Source of the DNA: SAR202 cluster bacterium
GTDB lineage: Bacteria > Chloroflexota > Dehalococcoidia > UBA3495
Length of the DNA: 12,495 bases
Direction: 5' to 3'
Assembly (NCBI GenBank): GCA_009392775.1
Contig: VFFT01000038.1
Location: forward strand, 1 to 12,495
Part shown: positions 6,522 through 12,495 of the stretch, piece after piece
Position numbering within the stretch: position 1 is the first letter of the stretch
Layout: the number at the start of each line of letters is the position of its first letter
Program-made: the position numbers and the translations under genes
The notes under the pieces: generated by a model
What the model was told of the DNA's origin: nothing
The model's database searches: none
Seen by the model: the letters and a program-made list of their open reading frames with translations, nothing else

Positions 6522-7640
6522 TTGAAAACACTTATCAGAAAGGGCATTGTGCTGCCTACATTACTGATGGTCATGGCCTTAAGCATGACCTTAGTCGGCT
6601 GTACTACGGAAGTCGAAAAGATAGTAGAGGTCGAGAAGGTTGTAGAAGTCGAAAAGGTTGTCGAAAAAATAGTTGAGATAGTTCCAGAAAAGGAAAAACG
6701 TGAAATTGTGTTTAGCGGGCTGAACTGGGATAGTGCTCTAGTCCAGAACGCTGTTGCTCGTTATATAGTAGAAAATGGATATGGTTACCCTACTTCTCAA
6801 ATAGAAGGTGACACTGTTCCTATGTTCCAGGGGCTGCGAAAGGGTGATGTGGATCTAGCTATGGAAATCTGGTTGCCCAACCAGAATGCAGTTTGGGACG
6901 AAGCTGTGGCTGCCGGAGAGGTTTTGCCTGTTGGTAAGAGCTTAGAAGATAACTGGCAGAGTTCATTCCTGATCCCTGCATATGTCCATGAAGAATATCC
7001 GGATCTGGATCACGTAGAAGATCTGAAAGAAGATAAATATAAGGAACTGTTCGCTGAGCCAGATAGCGGTGGAAAGGCCGTTTTGTATGGTTGCATCGCA
7101 GGTTGGGCATGTCGTGGAGTACAGGAAGGAACCGAAGTAGGACCTGGTCAGATAGAAGCCTATGGTCTTTCAGACCATGTTGAACTCAGAGATCCAGGTA
7201 CAGGAGGAGCACTGGCAGCAGCTGTTGAAGGCGCCGTCGCCAAGGGCGACCCAATACTGTTCTACTACTGGGGTCCGACTGCATTGATGCATAATGTTGA
7301 CGAATACGATTTGGGACAACCAGATCCCTCAGATTGCCAAGCAAATGATCCAGTGCACGGTTGCGCTTTCCCTGCAGCTGAAATCATGATTGCCATGAAC
7401 ATGGGTCTTGTTGACGATGCCCCTGAATTGATAAGCTTCTTCAGAAAATGGGACTGGAATGCTACTAATCAATTAGCAGCTGAAGGATTCTATAACGACA
7501 ACAAAGATAACTATGACACCGTTGAGGAAGCTTACAGCGCTTCTGGTGTTAACTACCTGAAGAATAATGATGGGTGGAAAGATTGGCTGCCTTCCGAGGA
7601 ATTAGCGAAGGTGGAGGCTGCATTAGCTAACGAAAGCTAA
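6522..7640 (+). CDS. Glycine betaine/choline-type ABC transporter substrate-binding lipoprotein (OpuAC/ProX-like)
   Basis: This 372-residue binding protein is secreted and lipid-anchored. Residues 1-27 form a lipoprotein signal ending in LVGC with Cys27 as the acylated residue. Residues 31-55 are a VEKVVE-type repeat, a charged helical linker holding the domain off the membrane. The OpuAC-type domain runs from about 61 to 370 and matches quaternary-amine binding proteins, with the run GDVDLAMEIWLPN at 108-120. Trp69, Trp117, Trp195 and Trp250 are candidates for the aromatic cage around a trimethylammonium group; the exact residues are inferred. Cys191/Cys197 and Cys272/Cys281 could form two disulfides. 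It has its own promoter and terminator. The matching permease and ATPase lie convergently on the other strand (8306-10548). The ligand could be glycine betaine, proline betaine, choline or a related osmolyte. Confidence 0.9.
   Translation: MKTLIRKGIVLPTLLMVMALSMTLVGCTTEVEKIVEVEKVVEVEKVVEKIVEIVPEKEKREIVFSGLNWDSALVQNAVARYIVENGYGYPTSQIEGDTVPMFQGLRKGDVDLAMEIWLPNQNAVWDEAVAAGEVLPVGKSLEDNWQSSFLIPAYVHEEYPDLDHVEDLKEDKYKELFAEPDSGGKAVLYGCIAGWACRGVQEGTEVGPGQIEAYGLSDHVELRDPGTGGALAAAVEGAVAKGDPILFYYWGPTALMHNVDEYDLGQPDPSDCQANDPVHGCAFPAAEIMIAMNMGLVDDAPELISFFRKWDWNATNQLAAEGFYNDNKDNYDTVEEAYSASGVNYLKNNDGWKDWLPSEELAKVEAALANES
6612..6665 (+). repeat. Three 18-base tandem repeats encoding the lipoprotein linker
   Basis: Units at 6612-6629, 6630-6647 and 6648-6665 (type GTCGAAAAGGTTGTAGAA) differ by a few bases and encode VEKIVE, VEKVVE and VEKVVE. 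A partial unit follows to about 6677. Such heptad-like linkers are common in Chloroflexota binding lipoproteins and may vary in copy number by slippage. Confidence 0.8.
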
Positions 7641-7667
7641 AACAATCGAAAAGGTTAGACTAAATTG

Positions 7668-7710
7668 AACAAGAAAGGCACGGTCTATCTGACTGTGCCT
7701 TTCTTGTTGT
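7668..7710 (+). terminator. Long hairpin terminator after the binding-protein gene
   Basis: A perfect 14-bp stem (7668-7681 with 7695-7708) is extended by four more pairs (one G-U), closing a five-base loop at 7686-7690. The 5' arm is A-rich and the 3' arm T-rich, so it could end transcription in either direction between the convergent genes. No long T run follows outside the stem. Confidence 0.75.
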
Positions 7711-8305
7711 GAGTGTAAACGTAATATATTTACCCATCTCCTAGAACTTTTGGAATCAGCATAATGTTGAGCTTTTTAGTGCTATATTAGAGTTTCCGAA
7801 TAGCGAAGTATGCGTTTGGTAGATAAAATTACGGGTATCAGCAGAAATTCTTGGGAGAAGATATATCTCAAGAAAACTTGATTAACGCTACTAGTTTCGA
7901 GTTTAGGTGATAACATTTTCGCAGTGCCGCCTGATGGTATATCAGATGTGTAAATATGGAAGTTTTACCAAACAACTTCAGACGATCAAGGGTTGTGGAT
8001 GAGGTTCAGGTCTGAATATAGCTATAAGTGATCGCGCACGTATGCTACTTCATGGAGCAGCAGTGGGGATTCGAAATAGCATTTGCAACTAAGAAATAGT
8101 AATCAGTGTAACCAATTGTTTAAATACCGTTTGGTTCATTAATAATGCGGTATAGTGTGGTTCTATGGTTTCTAATAAGTGTGCTAACTAGATTAAGTGT
8201 TCAATTTCCTATACTCATAACGAGCGTGCATCTGACGAACCGTATTTCTTTTGGGAAGATAGGGTATTTCTAGTTGCTACGACCTACCCAAAATAACGCA
8301 ATAAG
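7711..8305. other. Long non-coding gap between convergent genes
   Basis: About 600 AT-rich bases separate the terminator from the stop of the permease gene. Only short reading frames with poor starts were found (for example two adjacent stretches of about 20-30 codons around 7935-8092, separated by a stop), none resembling a known protein. No tRNA is seen. A weak 7-bp pairing (TTTTGGG 8249-8255 with CCCAAAA 8287-8293) lies 13 bases beyond the permease stop and might be part of its 3' end. It may be a decayed gene or a spacer. Confidence 0.5.
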
Positions 8306-9310
8306 TTAATTGCCTCTATTAATAATGTATCCCTGTAAAACCCTGTCTATTATGATTGCCATAATGACTATAGCTACACCTGCAATAACAGATTCACCTT
8401 CTCTGAGTTGACCCATTGCTCGTAGAACCTCGATTCCGAGTCCTCCGGCGCCTACCATCGCCGCGATGGTACACATTGCTAATGCCATCATAACTGTCTG
8501 ATTTATGCCTGCCATTATGCTTGGTATCGCCATGGGCATCTGTATTTTGAATAGGATTTGCATATTGCTTGATCCAAAGGACCTGCCTGCCTCTACTACA
8601 TCAGGGTCGACCTGGCGTATTCCCAAGTTAGTTAGTCGTATGCAAGGCGGGATTGCATAGAGGACGGTAGCTAATATAGCAGCGACATTCCCGAGTCCAA
8701 ACAGCATTATGCCCGGTACTAGATATACGAAACTAGGCATCGTCTGCATTGTATCTAGAATAGGTCTTATAATTGTGTTACTGAGGTTGTTGCGAGCGGC
8801 GAGAACTCCTAATGGTATTCCTAAGCTTATCGCGATAGTCACGGCAACTAACATAATCGCTACGGTTACCATGGTTGGCTCCCATAGGCTTACTGAAGAT
8901 ATTGCTATCATGCCTATGACGGATCCTATGGCTATTTTTGCGGAGGCAAGTCTCCATGCGGTTATAGCGATAACGCCCATCATTATTGGCCAAGGCACCC
9001 ATATAAGGAAATCGCGTAGTTTTCCAAGCACCCATTTCAAGTTATCGCTAATAACGTCGAAAAACCACCCGAACTCGATTATTGTCCACTCTATTGAGCT
9101 GTCGATAGCCCATTCAAGCCCCCTAGATATGTTTATGGGAAAATCTAGGGCTAGTTCGAACTCAATCATATGTGTGATGATCGACAGTCCTAGTGCTGTG
9201 CCAAGGACAGCTATTATCAAGTAAATAGAGCGGCTTCTTCCAGAAACCTTATTTGGACGCGTATCAGAACCAGGGGTTGTGACACTTTTACTCAGTATAT
9301 TTTTAAGCAA
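8306..9310 (-). CDS. Glycine betaine/proline-type ABC transporter permease (ProW/OpuAB-like)
   Basis: This 334-residue inner-membrane protein is the channel subunit of a quaternary-amine importer. After a polar N-terminus there is a membrane segment at about 28-46, an amphipathic stretch, and a cluster of membrane spans at about 104-120, 124-142, 147-171, 193-222, 263-290 and 305-322. The family segment DTMQTMPSFVYLVPG is at 186-200. The EAA loop that contacts the ATPase is at 240-259 (EAG...QMP). The start is TTG at 9310, with GAGG at 9318-9321 seven bases upstream. It follows the ATPase gene after 38 bases and should be in the same operon. The match to ProW/OpuAB-type permeases is good; ligand specificity is carried by the binding protein. 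Confidence 0.92.
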   Translation of the reverse strand: MLKNILSKSVTTPGSDTRPNKVSGRSRSIYLIIAVLGTALGLSIITHMIEFELALDFPINISRGLEWAIDSSIEWTIIEFGWFFDVISDNLKWVLGKLRDFLIWVPWPIMMGVIAITAWRLASAKIAIGSVIGMIAISSVSLWEPTMVTVAIMLVAVTIAISLGIPLGVLAARNNLSNTIIRPILDTMQTMPSFVYLVPGIMLFGLGNVAAILATVLYAIPPCIRLTNLGIRQVDPDVVEAGRSFGSSNMQILFKIQMPMAIPSIMAGINQTVMMALAMCTIAAMVGAGGLGIEVLRAMGQLREGESVIAGVAIVIMAIIIDRVLQGYIINRGN

Positions 9311-9348
9311 TATATTTCCTCACTAAACGTAATGTGGGATCAAGTGTA

Positions 9349-10548
9349 TTACCCGATGGAGCTTGTAGATAATGCTCGTAATATGTCGTGCTGTGTTACA
9401 ACTCCGACCAGATGTTTTTCATCATCTATCACAGCTATACTTGACCCGTCTTCCGCTATAATGGGTAGCGCATCTTCTAAACACGTTGATGCGTTAACGC
9501 AGTACTGATTGTCTGACAATAATTCTCTCATTTTGGTGTCCGGTGAGCCGTCTGGTCCTGCAAAGGATTCTAATGTGATAATGCCTTCAACTGTTTTGTC
9601 ATTGCTAATACACACTGCGTGTTCGTGTTTCCCGTCTTGCAGTTCTGAGATTAGTGTTTCTGCGCCTCGGGAGCTATCAAATATCATGTCGGGTCTTCGA
9701 GCGATCATTCCTAGGTCCAGAACACGAGTTTTGGGTATGCCTTCTGTGAATTCACTGACGAATTCATCAACCGGATCTAGAATAATTTCCTTAGGAGTTC
9801 CTAATTGTATTATTTCTCCGTCCCTCATAATCGCTATTCTGTCGCCAACTGTTATAGCCTCATCCAAATCGTGAGTTATGAAAACTATCGTTTTATTAAT
9901 TTCAGTTTGTAATGCGGTTAGTTCTTTTCTCATTTGACGTCTAATGAGTGGGTCTAGCCCGCTGAAAGGTTCATCCATGAGTAGTATTTCTGGCTCAGAA
10001 GCTAGTGCTCTAGCCAGACCGACTCGTTGTTGCATCCCACCGCTTAAATGACGGACGTCAGACTGTTCCCAACCCTGCAGGCCTACGAGTTCGAGCATAT
10101 CTGTGGCAGACTGGTGGCGATCGTCTTTACTAATGCCGCGGACTTCTAGCCCGTATGCTGCGTTATCCAAAACATTCTTATGGGGTAAAAGACCAAAGTG
10201 TTGGAATACCATGGAGATTTTGCTTCGGCGAAAATCTCGTAGCTGATCGTGCCCATAGGCAGTGACATCTTCGTTATCGACAAGAACTCTTCCTGAAGTC
10301 GGGTCTATCAGACGGATTAAGCAGCGTACTAAAGTAGATTTACCACTGCCCGACAAACCCATAACCACAAAAGTTTCTCCCGGGTTAACCTCAAAAGACA
10401 CATCTTTCAATGCTACTACGAGGCCTAGATCCGTCTGGATCTCTGACCTGGTTCTATCTAACTGGCTTTCATGGAGAGCTCTCTCAGGCTTGTCTCCAAA
10501 TACTTTCCATAGATTCTCTATCTTTATATGGGCATCAGAGTCACTCAT
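9349..10548 (-). CDS. Glycine betaine/proline-type ABC transporter ATP-binding protein with CBS domains (ProV/OpuAA-like)
   Basis: With the ATG at 10548 the protein has 399 residues. Walker A GLSGSGKST is at 64-72 (Lys70), the Q-loop Gln at 116, the ABC signature LSGGMQQ at 168-174, Walker B ILLMDEP at 188-194 (Asp192, Glu193), and the H-loop His at 226. Residues about 275-392 form a CBS pair (ending GVVTQHDILRAL), the regulatory module that in OpuA-type importers senses ionic strength. The length near 400 and the N-terminal extension before Walker A are usual for ProV/OpuAA. No acidic C-terminal tail is present. It powers uptake with the permease gene 38 bases downstream. A GTG at 10557 could add three residues but overlaps the ribosome binding site. 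Confidence 0.94.
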   Translation of the reverse strand: MSDSDAHIKIENLWKVFGDKPERALHESQLDRTRSEIQTDLGLVVALKDVSFEVNPGETFVVMGLSGSGKSTLVRCLIRLIDPTSGRVLVDNEDVTAYGHDQLRDFRRSKISMVFQHFGLLPHKNVLDNAAYGLEVRGISKDDRHQSATDMLELVGLQGWEQSDVRHLSGGMQQRVGLARALASEPEILLMDEPFSGLDPLIRRQMRKELTALQTEINKTIVFITHDLDEAITVGDRIAIMRDGEIIQLGTPKEIILDPVDEFVSEFTEGIPKTRVLDLGMIARRPDMIFDSSRGAETLISELQDGKHEHAVCISNDKTVEGIITLESFAGPDGSPDTKMRELLSDNQYCVNASTCLEDALPIIAEDGSSIAVIDDEKHLVGVVTQHDILRALSTSSIG

Positions 10549-10556
10549 TTTCCTCA

Positions 10557-10561
10557 CCTCC
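10557..10561 (-). promoter_or_regulatory. Ribosome binding site choosing the ATPase start
   Basis: GGAGG on the minus strand lies eight bases before ATG 10548. The in-frame GTG at 10557 overlaps the site itself and so cannot use it. Confidence 0.7.
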
Positions 10562-10863
10562 GCACGGTATCAGAGTGGTTGCTTCTTTTAGAGTAATTAA
10601 TAGTCTCTGTGGGACTTTGCCAGGGTTTCACAAACAATGGGTGTTACTTTTAACTTTGCGCTAATAAAGCTAGTTTGTATCAGCGATGAATCTGGAATGG
10701 TTTATAGAGGTATCAGGAGTGGAACACCCGAGGTTTAGTGGGTCTGGGGTTGCATTATGTGCCCTACTAGGGTCTCACTAGGGAGCACTATTTAGTTTTT
10801 GGATTCTCCCTTGGATGGTCGAGTTGCAGCACAATTATATGGCTTTCCGGTACATCCAACTCT

Positions 10864-10892
10864 ATAAAACCATGTAAACTACTATGTGTCAA
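10864..10892 (-). promoter_or_regulatory. Possible promoter of the ATPase-permease operon
   Basis: On the minus strand, a perfect TTGACA (10887-10892) is followed after 17 bases by TTTTAT (10864-10869), four of six matches to TATAAT. It points toward the ATPase gene about 310 bases away. The alternative is that the operon is read through from the lipocalin gene. Confidence 0.4.
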
Positions 10893-10923
10893 ATTGGCGT
10901 ATCTAATGCAAGACATAGTGGCA

Positions 10924-12117
10924 TTAACGGGTTGATAGATTGTTATTGGTTGATCTAGTACTCTCGACATATCCATATCCGGAAGTGGGCTTATCTAGAT
11001 AGATTCCTTCAATGTGTACAGCTCCTTCCCAGTATTTTATGGATGTCGTCATTTCTTGATTCGGGATTAGTGCGGTTATTGTCAGTTCAGTGGAATATGT
11101 CGGTATCTTCATGCTCCACTTAACTGGGTATGATGTCCCGCTGGGGCTAATCCAGTAATCTAGGTTTTGTATTTCAACGTCATCTGACGATAAGGGTGAC
11201 GTTTCCGCAGCTGGGTTTATGATGATTCCTTCACTCATCTGGTCAGCAGAGAGGTCAGACAATAGCATTTGATAGTACATTAACTCGTGATTGTTATTTA
11301 ACTGCAGGGCAAACCAATCCCACCCAATCTGATTCTCGCTCAGTGCGGATGTGCTCCATTCGCGGTCCATCCAGCTGTTTCCAGACACGCTATAGACCTT
11401 GTCTTTTATACGAATCGTACCAGAGGTATCTAGCTTGCTGATTGAGTAGTAGTAGGAAGCGTTAGATTGTTCGCTGCCTTTTCTGCTATAGCCATTGTCC
11501 CCCTGGAGCACGAGTGGTTTCAATGCCTTCAAGGATAAATCTATCTCGATATTCTCATGGTCTGCAACTAATCTGATTTCTGGTTTGTCACGTCCGGTTC
11601 CTGAGATAACCCAATCTTTCAACCACACAGAGAATTTATCAGGTTCTGTGCTAGATGCCCCCGCCAGACCTATAGAATCTCTGCTAAATCTCTCGCCTGA
11701 ATAAAATGTTTCGTTGGCGACATCGGTTACAGCAATATGTCCCATGTATACGTTTTCTACCTGCCATTGTGTTTCTCGAGAGTTTGAAGGTTTTGGCATG
11801 CCGATCCTAAAAAGTGTGAATTCATATCCAAAGCGTGAACCAGATGAATTCTTGAGGTTACCCGTGAAATACCACCACTCGATCCCATAGTCGGTATGAG
11901 GGCCGTGGTCTTTGGGGAATTGAAATTTTCTTGGTCCAGATACTTGTTTGAACGAACCATCATTGTATTGAGACATAGCTTCTGCAAGACTTTCGTTTTG
12001 CAGAGGAGGACTTATGGATTGCGAGTTTACATCGATTGGTTCGTTATATATGGTTGCAAACACCCCCCCTGCTATGAGGGAGATCAATATTGCAATGCCT
12101 GAAAATAGTCGCTTCAT
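10924..12117 (-). CDS. AttH/CrtC-like secreted lipocalin-fold protein
   Basis: This 397-residue protein begins with a hydrophobic signal or anchor (about 4-23, ending in VFATIY), so it is exported or membrane-tethered. The mature part has the double-lipocalin pattern of the AttH/CrtC family: DHGPHTDYGIEWWYFTGNL at 70-88, GNSWMDREWS at 246-255, GWDWFALQL at 265-273 and YWEGAVHIEG at 362-371. Despite the carotenoid-hydratase name, most members near FtsX-type permeases have no proven enzymatic role. The C-terminus reads GYGYVE-STRSTNNNLSTR and lacks the LTGY ending I recall as usual in the family. It begins one base after the stop of the FtsX-type permease, so translation is coupled, as in attEFGH-type operons where the ABC exporter and this protein work together. 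Confidence 0.88.
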   Translation of the reverse strand: MKRLFSGIAILISLIAGGVFATIYNEPIDVNSQSISPPLQNESLAEAMSQYNDGSFKQVSGPRKFQFPKDHGPHTDYGIEWWYFTGNLKNSSGSRFGYEFTLFRIGMPKPSNSRETQWQVENVYMGHIAVTDVANETFYSGERFSRDSIGLAGASSTEPDKFSVWLKDWVISGTGRDKPEIRLVADHENIEIDLSLKALKPLVLQGDNGYSRKGSEQSNASYYYSISKLDTSGTIRIKDKVYSVSGNSWMDREWSTSALSENQIGWDWFALQLNNNHELMYYQMLLSDLSADQMSEGIIINPAAETSPLSSDDVEIQNLDYWISPSGTSYPVKWSMKIPTYSTELTITALIPNQEMTTSIKYWEGAVHIEGIYLDKPTSGYGYVESTRSTNNNLSTR

Positions 12118-12118
12118 T

Positions 12119-12495
12119 CTACTCGTCTCTCAGGTCTACAAATGAAGGTGTGGTAAGCGTTCGTATAGCAGGATAGGCACATGCTGATAGTGATGCGACT
12201 ATAGCTATGAATATTGCTTCAAAAAGTATATATGGATATATATGGAGTGACATAGACCATCCAAATGATCTGCTGTTAACTACGTATATTAATCCGGTAG
12301 CCATGCTTATTCCCACAGGAATTGCGAATATTCCAGATAAAAGGCCGATTAATAATGATTGAGTTGCAAGCAACCTGGATATTTGTGATGGGATTAATCC
12401 GATAGTTTTTAATATGCTCATTTCTTTTCGGGATTCTGTTTGCAGGGCTAGGAGTGCACCTAGTACTCCTACAAAAGCGATAATTATGGCTATTA
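12119..12495 (-). CDS. FtsX-type ABC transporter permease, C-terminal part (5' end beyond window)
   Basis: The last 124 residues of a FtsX/MacB-family permease run open to the window edge, with no stop or start in frame. The visible part has a membrane span (IAIIIAFVGVLGALLALQ), the typical cytoplasmic linker ESRKEMSILKTIGLIPSQI, a second span (LLIGLLSGIFAIPVG), a short periplasmic part, a final span (YILFEAIFIAIVASLSACA), and the characteristic ending YPAIRTLTTPSFVDLRDE. The internal ATG at 12421 is not the start because the domain continues before it. These permeases move lipids, lipoproteins or peptides, or transmit force across the membrane, with an ATPase partner. It pairs with the AttH-like gene one base downstream. 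Confidence 0.9.
   Translation of the reverse strand, partial: IAIIIAFVGVLGALLALQTESRKEMSILKTIGLIPSQISRLLATQSLLIGLLSGIFAIPVGISMATGLIYVVNSRSFGWSMSLHIYPYILFEAIFIAIVASLSACAYPAIRTLTTPSFVDLRDE

Larger units (their letters stand above)
10549..10923 (-). other. Intergenic leader region upstream of the ATPase gene
   Basis: This gap of 375 bases has no convincing gene. It holds a possible promoter (10864-10892), an imperfect hairpin near 10759-10790 (GTG-CCCTA / TAGGG-AG-CAC, with two TAGGG copies that could pair alternatively), and the ribosome binding site at 10557-10561. If the promoter is real, the transporter mRNA has a leader of about 310 bases. A 62-codon reading frame on the minus strand (10788-10976) overlaps the lipocalin gene end and has no family resemblance. 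Confidence 0.5.

Noticed and set aside
7935..8092. Broken small gene in the non-coding gap
   Set aside because: Two short in-frame stretches separated by a stop were read by eye; they resemble no family and lack a ribosome binding site, so a pseudogene call is not supported.
8709..9224. 171-codon reading frame on the plus strand
   Set aside because: It is antisense to the ProW-like permease, and its hydrophobic sequence mirrors the membrane segments of the real gene. It has no start signals or family resemblance.
10788..10976. 62-codon minus-strand frame past the lipocalin gene end
   Set aside because: It overlaps the lipocalin gene in another frame, has no ribosome binding site and matches no known family. 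A frameshifted C-terminus was considered, but the out-of-frame sequence does not restore the family ending.

Overview
The window most likely comes from an uncultured marine bacterium of the Chloroflexota, probably near Dehalococcoidia/SAR202. This is an inference. The evidence is the tmRNA tag GEREFALAA, which closely resembles the Dehalococcoides tag as I recall it (GERELVLAG); a lipoprotein with VEKVVE-type linker repeats, common in Chloroflexota solute-binding proteins; and a luciferase-like flavin oxygenase beside several alpha/beta hydrolases. No database search was possible.

Left end (1-1410): the 5' part of a 16S rRNA gene runs leftward out of the window. Its near-consensus promoter and boxA-like leader sit back to back with the promoter of a complete rightward ssrA (tmRNA) gene. 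A strong hairpin follows ssrA, and the next gene begins only 26 bases after it.

Centre (1427-6336, plus strand): five enzyme genes follow in one direction. They are a luciferase-like flavin monooxygenase, a serine alpha/beta hydrolase, an epoxide-hydrolase/dehalogenase-like hydrolase with an Asp nucleophile, a crotonase-fold protein lacking both usual catalytic glutamates, and a second serine alpha/beta hydrolase. Oxygenation, hydrolysis and CoA-type chemistry together suggest a catabolic pathway for an organic substrate that cannot be named from sequence. An OpuAC/ProX-type binding lipoprotein (6522-7640) follows, with its own promoter and a long terminator hairpin.

Right part (minus strand): after about 600 apparently non-coding bases come the permease and ATPase of a ProW/ProV (OpuA)-type quaternary-amine importer, in operon order ATPase then permease. 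They converge on the binding-protein gene, so the three genes probably form one split importer. Further right is an AttH/CrtC-like secreted lipocalin-fold protein. It is separated by one base from the end of a FtsX-type permease that is cut by the window edge, which matches the attEFGH arrangement.

The main points for a second look are the crotonase without its glutamates inside a tight oxygenase/hydrolase cluster, the unusual tmRNA (tag, six-pair T stem), the split importer, and the AttH-FtsX pair. No mobile element, CRISPR array or tRNA gene was seen.
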